Assembly: GCF_024139115.2 (NCBI RefSeq)
Contig: NC_085141.1
Coordinates: forward strand, 378,726,995 to 378,790,994
DNA from: Armigeres subalbatus
Lineage: Eukaryota > Arthropoda > Insecta > Diptera > Culicidae
Length of the DNA: 64,000 nt
Direction of reading: 5' to 3'
In this document: piece by piece, positions 30,981-41,050 of the stretch
Layout: every line of letters begins with the position of its first letter
Position numbering within the stretch: the first letter of the stretch is position 1
Made by a program: the position numbers and the translations under genes
Notes under the pieces: model-generated
What the model saw: the letters and a program-made list of their open reading frames with translations, nothing else
Databases searched by the model: none
Told to the model about the DNA's origin: nothing

Positions 30981-31490
30981 TTGCACAGGGCCAATAAGCC
31001 GTATGTAGAACTAAAAATTACGAATGACATAGAAATATTCTGCAAAACGCTTCAATCGAATAGAGTTCGCCGCCGTATCAAACTGACTATCTACAAAACG
31101 CTCATTAGACCGGTAGTCATCTATACGGACACGAGACCTGTGCAATGCTCGTGGAAGGTCAACGCGCAGTTGAAGTTTTCGAGCTAGGAAAATGTTCCGT
31201 TCTATCTATGGCGGAGTGCAGATGGAGTGGAAGACGGTAAATGGAGGATGCGAATGAATACGAGTTGCACCAGGTGTTGGGAGAACCATCCATCGTTCAC
31301 ACCGCGAAAATCCAAAGACTGTGGTAGGCCGGGCACGTAGTCAGAATGTCGGACAATAATCCGGTTCTCGACAACGATCCAATGGGCACAAAAATGCGTG
31401 GTGCGCAGGGTGCAAGGTGGATCGATCAGGTGGAAGACGGACTCTCCACAGACTGCGTGGCTGATGACTTGCAGGCATGGACCGAGTTAG
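30981..31490 (+). pseudogene. RTE-type LINE, C-terminal fragment
   Basis: Frames read RRRIKLTIYKTLIRPVVIY, then (after a frameshift) FELGKMFRSIYGGVQMEW and IQRLW*AGHVVRMSD. These correspond to the end of reverse transcriptase and the conserved C-terminus of RTE-clade elements (KLTLYKTLIRPVL...; IYG; RLRWAGHVxRM). Stops and frameshifts make it non-functional. The 5' portion, including endonuclease and catalytic RT motifs, is absent. The preceding 30,800-30,980 (tRNA-like region-free, many stops) may be linked 5' sequence. Confidence 0.7.
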
Positions 31491-31526
31491 ATTTTTATTT
31501 ACTGCAGAGGCCACTCCGGCCTTAGT

Positions 31527-31752
31527 CTAAGGGGCCCCACACACTCTGACATGTTGTACAACTTTGACTCCACCTCCAGAAAATTTGGTTCGTTCGGAGT
31601 AAAGACGGACCGTCTGTGGGCAAGTTGTACTGTCCAACAGTCGTACAACTTGCCCACAGCCGATCCGACTGTACTCCGACCGAACCAAATTTCTTAGGGG
31701 CGGAGTCAAAGTTGTATGCACATCATGTCGGAGAGTGTATGGGGCCCCTAAG
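31527..31752. mobile_element. foldback MITE (about 226 bp)
   Basis: Nearly complete inverted repeat centred near 31,636. CTAAGGGGCCCC ... GACTCC ... AAATTTGGTTCG ... GGGCAAGTTGTAC on the left is mirrored by GTACAACTTGCCC ... CGAACCAAATTT ... GGAGTC ... GGGGCCCCTAAG on the right. Short open frames on both strands simply reflect the palindrome. Confidence 0.8.
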
Positions 31753-32571
31753 AAATAATCTTCATTCTTCTTCTATTCTTCTATACATATATAAAATAAG
31801 TTAGCATTCGTACGACCGCGCATTACTCAAGAATTTGTGACGAATTTCGCGCCAACCCTTCTATGGGGCTGGCAGCACCATCTCAGAATCGAATGAAACT
31901 TGGTGGGCATAAAGATATGGTATTTCTAAGCCACTCTGCATACTTAGTTTTTCAAAAATTGTCAAGAGTAACATTTGATGAGGGCCTAATTTTTTTTTCA
32001 TGGATTTTTTTTAAATCGATGTAACTCTAAAATGACAAGACCTACAAAAAAGTGTTGTATGGCGGACTGTCGTGAAATTCCCAGAAGTTTTTTGGAAAAA
32101 TATCCAAAAAATTTAAAAAAAATCGATTTCTACACTGAAAAAAAATAGTTTTAAAAATAAAAATCGATATTACAAAACAACCCTCATCTTAGAAATCGAT
32201 GATTTTTTTTCTGCAGGTAGGTATTTCAATTATCTAACTTTTCTGGGAATAATGTTCCTGTGACATATTTAAGGAAAAAAAAGTTTTTCTAACAAAAACT
32301 TTTTTCATGTCCATATTGAGTGAAAATTTATCAGCGTGTTTTATGCCTACAGCGCCAATTATAGGTTCAGCAGCCTATCATCAACCAACGACACATTTTG
32401 GACGTATAAAAATTTGTTTGGGAAGCAATTTAGCATAATCTAACATAATTGTGGACCAACATTTGAAAAGGGTTTATGTTTTATTTGACTTTTTGTATCG
32501 AAGTAACTTAAAAACAATTACAAAAAAATAATTACTTTGAAAACGGGCAATGTTGCCGAAGCGAAACTGAA

Positions 32572-33655
32572 GTGATATTTAATTGTAATAGTGGAAAAGA
32601 TGTTGTTTTTCAGCAAAGGCTAACCACTGAACGGTGTAATTTAGAAACCGTTATAAAGCCTGTAGATGATTTTGTATCGTATTTTATTGAAAAAAATGAT
32701 AAACTTGAAATTTATGACATTATTTGCAAACAGCAATACACTTGTACTGTTAGATTTCTCTGAAAATTATTCATTCAATATCCAAAATGCTGCTCAAGGT
32801 TGGAATAATTCCCAGGCAACAATACATCCATTCGAAGTTTACTTTAAAAGAAACGGTTAATTAGAAAACGTTAGCTTTATTAATAAGAAGTAATGACCCA
32901 TTACACAAAAGCTGTTCACTTATTCGTTTCAAATTAATTGACTTTTTGAAACAGTCGATCGATTTTACAAAAATTACTTTTGTGTCTGGGTGAGCTGTGG
33001 CACATTATAAAAATAAAAGGAACTTTGCAAGTCTGTGTAATTTAAATTCAAAACATGGCTTAGAAACAGAATGGCACTTTTTTACAACATCGCACGGAAA
33101 AGGCCCTTGCAATTGGTGGCACTCTCAAACGAATGACAAAACGCGCAACTCTTGCCAAAGATTATGGAAATACTATCAAGACTCCTCGGGAGTTGTACGA
33201 ATGGGCGAATGGGCACGTTTTCAATCAAACAAAAAAATAACTATATTACAGTTATGTTATATCACGAATGAGCAATACCGCCATCGGGGGGGGCAATGGG
33301 TCTGGGGGTGAGAATGGATCATCGCTCTCACCGCGAGCATGGAGGGCGTAGAGCAAAATCGTTCAAAAAGGTCTCTTATATTTTTGTCTTCTTGTCCTCA
33401 GATACATCCATTCTACAAGCATTCTAAGTAGTTGAAACAGTGACCCATTCTCACCCCCTTTTGACCGATTGTCACCCCCGACGATGGTACTCAACAAGAG
33501 TTTGATGAACTTTTCAAAAAAGCAAAAACTATAATTGGCACACAAAAGCTTCATTCTTTTATACCAATCGCTCATAATAAAATCCTGGCTAAAAATATTC
33601 CAACTCAGATGAAGACCCAAAAGTCTTTGAATTGTTCGACTAAGTTTACAAATTA
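32572..33655 (+). pseudogene. decayed transposase-like ORF, unplaced superfamily
   Basis: Reading through frameshifts, recognisable pieces in order are FSENYSFNIQNAAQGWNNSQ and ATIHPFEVYFKRNG (32,757-32,858), KNKRNFASLCN and EWHFFTTSHGKGPC (about 33,005-33,108), IGGTLKRMTKRATL with TPRELYEWA (33,110-33,205), and after an insertion FDELFKKAKTIIGTQKLHSF (33,500-33,560). These motifs (SENY.F..Q.E.Q...WN..Q.T.HP; FF.TSHGKGPCD; GT...HSF) recur in multicopy predicted proteins of arthropods and Hydra that I take to be transposon-encoded. The frame is broken by frameshifts, stops and a MITE at 33,286. The position between 500-bp TIRs supports a transposase role, but the catalytic residues are not identified. 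Confidence 0.6.
33286..33479. mobile_element. 194-bp MITE inserted in the decayed ORF
   Basis: The left end GGGGGGGCAATGGGTCTGGG and the right end (inverse GGGGGTGACAATCGGTC), plus inner GGGGGTGAGAATGG / CCATTCTCACCCCC, form imperfect TIRs of about 35 bp. It lies exactly between two conserved blocks of the transposase-like ORF. Confidence 0.6.
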
Positions 33656-34574
33656 ATGAGTATTCAAGTAGAAATAAGAATTAAATGTAGTAACAAATAA
33701 AATTGAAGAAAAAATTAAAAAATGCGGAAAATTTATTATTCTTTAAATGTGCGTTTACCGGAAATCCCCCTAATGAAATTACCTACCGAGCTTCATCGTT
33801 TGGAATCAAAATGTTTATCTGATTAAAAAAATCGACCTTAATTTTTTTTTTTTGCTTAACCAATTTTAATCTTTACATTCATTAATTTATTTTCTCGGTG
33901 AACGAAATGCTCCTTTATGTTTCATGCTTCATAGTTCAGACAAATTTACAATGGTCCATCAAACATCACAATTTTGTAAATCTGGTCATTTGTGTGTAAC
34001 ATTAATATAAGCAATCTAGGAAAATACACGCTGACAAATTTTCACTCAATATGGACATGGAAAAAGTTTTTTGGAAAAACTTTTTTTCCTTAAATATGTC
34101 ACAGGAACATTATTCCCAGAAAAGTTAGATAATTAAAATACCTATCTGCAGAAAAATTTTCATCGATTTCTGAGATGAGGTTTTTTTTTGTAATATCGAT
34201 TTTAATTTTTAAAACTAATTTTTTTCAGTGTAGAAATCGGTATTTTATTTTTTGGATATTTTTCCAGAAGTTTGGGAATTTCACGACAGTCCGCCATACA
34301 ACACTTTTTTGTAGGTCTTGTCATTTTAGAGTTACATCTATTTATAAAAAATCCATGAAAAAAAATAGGTCCTCATCAAATGTTACTCTTGACAATTTTT
34401 GAAAAACTAAGTATGCAGAGTGGCTTAGAAATACCATATCTTTATGCTCACCAAGTTTCATTCGATTCTGAGATGGTGCTGCCAACCGCTGGTCGAGTTG
34501 GCGCGAAATTCGTCACGTATTTTTCCTATTTATGAGGAAAAATGTTATGAAAAAACTGGAATACTTTGAAAATC

Positions 34575-34650
34575 AGAACTCAATCTTTTCGATGAAATTG
34601 TTTCAGAATATTGATCAATTTTTGGCGAGACAAAGTTCGCCGGGTCAATA
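34575..34650 (+). mobile_element. Helitron-like 3' end
   Basis: GGCGAGACAAAGTTCGCC can form a short terminal hairpin (GGCGA/TCGCC) followed by GGGTCAATAGT, a degenerate form of the hairpin-plus-CTAGT/CTRR end of insect Helitrons. The matching 5'-type sequence resumes after the hAT at 35,470, suggesting two Helitron-like repeats in tandem. Confidence 0.4.
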
Positions 34651-34658
34651 GTAATCTT
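34651..34658 (+). repeat. target-site duplication of hAT (left)
   Basis: GTAATCTT, identical to 35,470-35,477 on the other side of the element. Confidence 0.85.
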
Positions 34659-35469
34659 TAGGGGTGGTGGAAATTCGCGATTTCGCGGAAGCCGCGAAAT
34701 CCGCGAAATTTAAACATTTTTGCGAAAAACCGCGAAATTAACCTTTCCCGTCAATAATTTTATTCCATTCTATTGCCTCAGTTGATTTCTTGACCTAGTC
34801 AATACCAACTCGATAAAAACGTATTTTTTGACGTCTCGAAAATTTTTTTTTTTAAGTGTAAGGTCCGAAATTGGTCGAATGCTGAGCCAAAATTAAATTG
34901 AAGAACAATTTTGTTTTTCATTCAAATTTTAAAAATAGTTAGAGACGTAAAAAATATTGGTTCTTTAGGAAAGTTAGAGATTCTCAAAGGGTTACCACCG
35001 AATTGCATTCACATGACCTGCAATACTCACATTATGGGATTGCTTGGCGAAGTTTGGAGAAAAAAGTCTCCCAACGTTGATCATCTCGTGGCATGCTTCA
35101 AATCTTTTTTTTTTCATTCGGCCTCTTTCCGCTTTTCTCAGCTCTTCAAAATAGCGGTGAAATATCTGTCTATTCCTGGAAACTCGGTAGATGCTGAACG
35201 TAGTATCTGCCAGTACAACTTAATCAACACTTACCAGCACTAAAAGTTGACGAAAAAAAATGGCTTTTGACCAGTAATGCAAAGAAATAATAAAAAATAA
35301 TTTGAAATTAATAAACGCAACAATTTAAATAAATATGGAATCTACATTGTCTTTTTTATTTTTTGTACCGAAATACAATTTACCGCGAAATTGCCGCGAA
35401 TTTTCAGATTTTCTGAATTAGCTGTCCGCGAAATTTAGAAAAATTTGCCGCGAATTTCCACCACCCCTA
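34659..35469 (+). mobile_element. 811-bp hAT element with internal deletion
   Basis: Perfect 21-bp terminal inverted repeats beginning TAGGGGTGGTGGAAATTCGC, with subterminal CGCGAAATT repeats at both ends, and an exact 8-bp target duplication (GTAATCTT). It encodes a truncated hAT transposase remnant. Full-length autonomous hATs are usually 2.5-5 kb, so most of the transposase has been deleted. Confidence 0.92.
34911..35243 (+). pseudogene. truncated hAT transposase (hATC dimerisation domain)
   Basis: The 110-codon frame joins an upstream hAT block (CNTHIMGLLGEVWRKKSPNV, VDHLVACFKS; about residues 38-66) directly to the C-terminal dimerisation motif (FKIAVKYLSIPGNSVDAERS, about residues 80-98, matching the hATC pattern yLsiPatSv..ERsFS). 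The N-terminal BED finger and most of the RNase H-like catalytic core are missing, so it cannot transpose on its own. It lies inside the TIRs at 34,659 and 35,469. Confidence 0.8.
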
Positions 35470-35477
35470 GTAATCTT
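35470..35477 (+). repeat. target-site duplication of hAT (right)
   Basis: GTAATCTT, the exact partner of 34,651-34,658. Confidence 0.85.
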
Positions 35478-35875
35478 GTACAAATGAATTTCTGTCTGAC
35501 CCTTATAGACTCAAAAACTACTGAACCGATCGGCGTGAAAATGTGTATGCTGCTTTTTTTGATCCCGTTTAAAGTTCTTATGATGGTTCGAAACCCGTCC
35601 CTCACATGTAAAGGGGAGTTCTTATACAAATGAAACACAAAATTTTTCATAACTTGAGAACAAATCAAGTAAATGGACCCAAATATGGCATGTGCAAGTT
35701 TTTGAAGGCAAGGAATGTTTCTATAGTTGTTAGAGATCCCTCCCCCCTTAGGAAAAGAGGGGGATGGGACCACACAAATTAAACCAATATTTCAGCATAA
35801 CTCGAAAACTAACCAAGCAAACAGAAACGATTTGATTTATCAACCGTTTTCTAAATGAATTGTGAATGTAAAAAA
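35478..35875 (+). mobile_element. Helitron-like dispersed repeat, 5' part
   Basis: ATGAATTTCTGTCTGACCC, TATAGACTCAAAAACTACTG and AACCGATCGGCGTGAAAATG parallel the segment at 9,166-9,262. They are followed by GGTTCG-AAACCCGTCCCTC, ACAAATGAAACACAAAATTT and AACTCGAAAACTAACCAAGC, typical of the internal semi-repeats of this dispersed family. Confidence 0.45.
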
Positions 35876-35879
35876 AAAC

Positions 35880-38150
35880 AATTCAGTGAATTCAGTTTAT
35901 TTAGACCGAGCATTGATCAAGTGCGGACGCGTGTTTTGTTCTCTCGAACGATTTTTCGATGTGCGTTATTGTTCTATTGTTTCAAAGTTTTCTCACATTC
36001 GGCGGATAGTCAGCTGATTCGACTGGTCGATGACGCGTCTTTTCGGCGAGTGAATAGTGTCTTGGTTAGAATAACAACACTCCTTTTTTTCTGAAAGTGC
36101 GGGCAATCAAACTCTATCAGTGTATTTGGGGACCAGAATAGTGTACCGGGTAATCCGGCGTGGTCGTGGCCCCATGTCGTAATAAATCTTGGGTGCAAAG
36201 CAATTTGTGGGGTGAATTTTCTCCTATCGCTTTGGTGGAGACGCGTGATACGTCATACGATTGACGATTGAAAACTACAAGTGCGGTAGTGCGTTGACGT
36301 TGAACAGTGACAGCGTGCGTTCTTCCCACCGCGTGTGGTAGATCAGTGGTGTTGAACTAGAGCTCCTAGAGTGCTAGAGTGCTCCATTTTCGCCGGCGTA
36401 GTTCATACCAGTGCGTCTTGGTATCGTTCGTATCGTCGGTCTATAGTCGCGCATTCGTAGTGCGGCTTTCGTCTCGAGAGTATCGAATCCGTTCGTGCCA
36501 GTTGGCGGCACATGTGGAAAAAAGCGGGGATGGCCACGGGCCAATCACATCGTCATCAAGGAGGTCCCAGAGATGGAATAGTGAAAAATGCTCAAAGTCC
36601 ATAGAAGTGCACAGTTCCAGAGTCAGCTGCAGATGTCCAAACTGAGTGACGGGACATCGGTGTCCATTGTTTAGCACCCGCATTTAAGTTCAGTGAAATT
36701 TGTGCTTTCCGACGCTAAGGATCTCCCAGATGACTATCTGTTGTCTGAGCTCCAAGAACATGGAATAAAAGACATACATCGTGCTAAAAATAGAACTGAT
36801 GATGGTAAGTTGGCAAACACTCCTATACTTGTGCTCAACATTTCAGGAACGGTAATCCCGGACGATGTCAGTTTTGGTTGGACCCGCTGTCCAACGCGAA
36901 ACTTTTATCCCAATCCTATGAAGTGTTTCCGGTGTCGGAGAAACGTTCACACCAGCGATTTCAGTGCTTGTTTTCGATATAAATAATAGCCGCAAATTAA
37001 TATTTATGGATGGATGATTTGGTATACTTTCCTACGGGGTTCCTATCCGCGCGTCTATCCTTGCCTTTTATTTATTATCTTGTTGGCGACTACGGACGAG
37101 AGGTTTTCTTGCCTTTCCAGTTGGTTTACGGTTTCGCTTGTTTGTGCAGGGAGCTGTCAAATCGTTTTTCTTATGCGGCGGTAGTTTAACTGTACTTGCT
37201 TCCGAGAGGTGCAGTTTTGAAAGATTTGTCGAAACAACTCACACCTGACGTCCAGCAAGAAATGTCCCGAGTACATAAAAGAGGGAGAAATCCAGAAGCG
37301 CAAAGTGGATAAAAATATAACGTACCCGCAAGCCCAGAGATAAGTAGAAGAACGCCACAGATCCGGAAACAGCGAAGATATGCTAAAGTGACTGCTAATA
37401 GCAAGGACCAAGAAATTGAGCAACTCAAAAAAACATCCTAGAACTGAAGCAATCAAACAATGCTGGTCAGACAGAGGTTAGCAACAGAATGGAGATCGTA
37501 AAACAAGGCGGTACCATTAAGAATTTGGTCGATCAAGTATCAGCTCTCACTAAGCTGGTCGTCGATCTAAAAAAGTCACCTAATCGAGCGCTTAAAGGGT
37601 ACTGCCAAACAGACAATTGCGGAACCGAGCAAGAGCAAAGCGAACACCAAGCAAAACAGAGATGCTCACAACATTTTCTCCGACGACGACGACAACTTCA
37701 CAACGGACACATCCTCAAAGCAGACTCCAAAACGTGGGAGATCGAAAGGCAACACCAGCGACAGCAGCGACACCGCATCCCACCATCCACAATTTTCTTA
37801 CCCACCCGCAAACATGTCTTACACACCACCACCAAGATCAGAACTAACATCCGCTGCTTTATATGACCTACTCTACAAGATTTGTACCCAACGCAAGGAT
37901 TCTTCGCACTATCTTCCATCTGGAAGAAGAACCTGCCACCAGAAGAGCTCTGGGGGATGGGGGGCACACCTTCACCCACTTTCTCGTCCACCTCCTTTTT
38001 TGTCACGTCGCCCCCTCCTCTCTCTGCCGGTAGTAAGTTCCAATCCCCAAGCCTCCAACAATAACACTGCTGCTCCTCGAACCCCATCACTGCTGCACGT
38101 AAACAACCATCGTCAAACCACACTAGTTTTACAGTGATCATCAATAAATT
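35880..38150 (+). pseudogene. I-type LINE 5' part with ORF1 (Gag-like) remnant
   Basis: A GC-richer 5' region (about 35,880-36,690) is followed by an ORF1 frame at 36,693-36,985 (97 codons). It has a DVSFGWTRCPTRNFYPNPMK stretch and a zinc-knuckle remnant CFRC...H...C (C78, C81, H86, C93); the last spacing is 6 where 4 is usual. Downstream in other frames come WKYIKEGEIQKRKVDKNITY and PQAQR, corresponding to the segment after the knuckle in I/Jockey-group ORF1 proteins, then Thr-rich tail frames to about 37,865. Frameshifts and stops break it. No endonuclease domain follows before the foldback at 38.2 kb. It may be the 5' half of the LINE whose RT lies at 44.8-46.5 kb, but that is not proven. 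Confidence 0.6.
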
Positions 38151-40319
38151 CTACAATAACTTGTTCGATTTGGAGCTGCTGGTTAAGGATCTGGACCCAG
38201 TCACAGTGGGCCACGTCGTGAAATTAGGAGGAAAAAATTATTTTCACCATAATGATATTTTTTCAGGATCAAAGTGTCTTCAGCAAAGTCAAAGCTTATT
38301 ATTTAAGCTTGCAATAGGGTGGCCCCACTACATTTTGAGATAAAATTTTTAACTTCTATATTTCTAATTTTAGCATTGTACGATGTTCTAGAAAATTGTT
38401 CCTTTTTTAATTTTGAGGCACTTTGCTGAAGAAACCATTGTTGTACGTCATTTTTATCATTTGTTATGATAATTTTAAATAATTATGTTAGGGTGATCCT
38501 AAAAAATCAATATTTTGATTGTACCTTTTTAGTTTTTATTTTTATCGAAGTGACATCTTCTACAAAGTTTTAGAGCATAAAAAAATGCACGTTTTGGTTA
38601 CATAACCAAGTTTATTCATTGGTGGATTGCAGAGATATTACTGTTTTTCTTGAAAAAATGTTTTCAAATGCCTGTATTTTTGAATGGGATCCATTTTTCC
38701 CAGGTTTAGACAGAGGAAGGGCTTAGGATTGCTCTTCATATTTTGGTATTGGTGAATTTGAGGGAATTTGAGGTTTTTCCATCATTTAAAAAAATGGCTT
38801 TATGTACGGCGAAATCAAAATCATCAGTTCTAGAAGTGTTATAAAACCGAAAATTCCGCCCAATACGTCAAAAACAAAATGTTTATAGTAATCATAACTT
38901 CCTTAAATATTTCCAGCGCATCTTCACTCAATATACAGATTAGTAGAATACAACGTAGCCACAAAATTGGACCTGGGTGGGGAAGGCGGATTTCTGAAAA
39001 AAAAAAAATTACAAAAAAAAATTTCTTTTAAAAATGTTGTCTTTGGGGAGGGGGTTTATGTCCAAAACCATCCCCGTGGCTACGCCACTGGTAGAATAAC
39101 ATGTTGAATAATATTAACGCTTAACAACGTGACAACTTCACTGAACAGGCCGTAATCGTAGGTTGTTTACATCACTCGTTCAATCGATTTTACTTTTAAA
39201 TCGCTAGGGTGGTACGGAAAATTAGGTTTTTCGAGCGTATTTTTTTATTTAATTTTTATCTAGATATATATTAGGGTGGTTCAAAAATTCTATTTTTCTC
39301 CACACCGATCACTCAATTCTATCCCATGTTCTGAGTGTCCTCCGCGAATTGATTTAGCATGAGCCGTTTCAAATTAGCATAGGAATTAGTATGCGCAAAG
39401 TGAACTTTTCATCATACTGATTATTGCGCTTTCAGATTAAGCGTTGGTGAAAACAGAACTCACATAGCCAAAAGGAGCCCTAAAGAGTTATCACTTGGAT
39501 AATCGTTCGAATATTTAGTAATCGATTTTAATTTATGTTGTAGTTCTTTGGAGTTTATCGCGAAACTACTTCACAGGCAACATTGCTGCTCTTGGCGCGA
39601 AAGATAGCACCGACTAAATCAGGCTACTATATTGTACTGCACGTATCAGTGATGCGCTTCGAGAAGTTCAATAATCATAACCAAAGATTCGCAAGCTGGA
39701 TTAAAACCGATTACTAATTATTGGAACGATTAATCAACATGCGATTTTGGCCATGTGGGTTCTTTTTTCGCCAGCGCTGTATGGGGAAGCGCCATAATGA
39801 GTAGGATGAAAAATCCACTTCCCCATACTAATTCCCAAGCAAACTTGAAACGGCTCGTGCTAAATCAGTCCAATTTCGCTCAAATTCGCGGAGGACACTC
39901 AGAACATGTGACAGAATTGAGTGATCGGTGTAGAGAAAAATCAAATTTTTGAACCACCCTAATAAATATCTAGATGAAAGTTAAATAAAAAAACTACGCT
40001 CGAAAAACCTAATTTTCTATACCACCCTAACGATTTTAAAGTAAAACCGATTGAACGAGTAATGTAAACAACCTACGATTACGGTCTGTTCAGTGAAGTT
40101 GTCACGTTGATAAGCGTTGATATTATTGAACATGTTATTCTACCAATCGGTATATTGAGTGAAAATGCGCTGGTAATATATAAGGAAGTTATGATTACTA
40201 TAAACATTTTGTTTTTGACGATTTGGGTGGAATTTTCGGTTTTATAACACTTCTAGAACTCACCTGTCATAAGACGAGTTTAGACAATCCCATTGAATTC
40301 CACCACTTAATTGTATCTT

Positions 40320-40365
40320 GACAGATACGTATTTCGACCTCAAAGGTAAGGCCGTCTTCAGTGTC
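40320..40365 (-). ncRNA. hammerhead-like ribozyme in Penelope terminus
   Basis: Reading the minus strand: GACA, CTGAAGA, C, GGCC-loop-GGTC, GAAA, TACGTATC, TGTC. GACA/TGTC forms stem I, GGCC/GGTC stem II, and stem III is minimal. The predicted cleavage follows TATC. It is identical to the plus-strand copy at 43,304-43,349. Confidence 0.55.
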
Positions 40366-40487
40366 TCGTACTTGACTCGACTTGAAGAAAATGATCGCAG
40401 CTTACACTATTTATACTATGCGTAGGTATAATAATTTATCTAGGTACTTATCTTACTACGGTGCTTATTTCTACTCGCTTGATGCGC

Positions 40488-41050
40488 TTAATACTTAGGT
40501 ATAAACTTGAAGAGCCAGGAGCTACCATTTCCTTGATCTTTATTCAACAACCGCGTTTGTACCTGTCGGTAGATTTCCAAGCTCTCAGCAACATCAAGTT
40601 TCCACGGGGAAGAGACATTTCTTAAAATTTTAATGTTTGATGTCGTAATTGAATGATTTTCCTGATATACATGTTCAGCTACCTTAGACCTAAACTCATA
40701 ATTTAATCCCTTATCAGTTTCCCTCTTAGCCTTACTTACTTCTGCAATATGTTCTTTGAACCTTACATCTAACGATCGTTTTGTTTGACCTACATATACT
40801 TTATCACACTGTGAACAATTAATTTGATAAACCCCGGCCTTATTTAACATTTCTACTCTATCCTTTGTGGAGCCCAACAGTGTCTTCAGTTGATTGCTTC
40901 TGCTGGAGAATACTAAATCGATGCCGAATTTCCTCAGTCGATGGCGTAGCTGGTGGGTGATGTGTCGATCATAGGGAACCGATACCCTCTTCAGTGGTTC
41001 ATCGATCGGTGTCAGTGTTGTCAGTTCGTTTTCCGTAGGTTCCTCTGCTT
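40488..41050 (-). CDS. Penelope C-terminal GIY-YIG endonuclease (frameshifted from RT)
   Basis: The nuclease cuts target DNA for retrotransposition of Penelope elements. The clear domain is at 40,488-40,877 (129 codons from an internal Met). It has GVYQINCSQCDKVYVGQTKR with GVY (residues 15-17), the Penelope-specific C-x2-C (C21, C24), YVG (28-30), the catalytic-type Arg in RFKEH (R39), an AEHVYQENHS segment and a C-terminal ESLEIY glutamate. The same frame stays open upstream to about 41,050 (KRVSVPYDRHITHQLRHRL), linking it to the RT. RT and nuclease are normally one protein, so a single indel at 41,030-41,060 has separated them here. It ends IPKY-stop next to the terminal repeat. Confidence 0.85.

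Larger units (their letters stand above)
31837..34516 (+). mobile_element. 2.7-kb DNA transposon with 500-bp TIRs
   Basis: Terminal inverted arms at 31,837-32,340 and 34,025-34,516 begin GTGACGAATTTCGCGCCAAC and are imperfect inverse copies over about 500 bp. The interior holds a decayed coding region on the plus strand (32,572-33,655). I do not recognise a target duplication. The arrangement of a single protein between very long TIRs suggests a once-autonomous cut-and-paste element whose superfamily I cannot fix. Confidence 0.8.
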
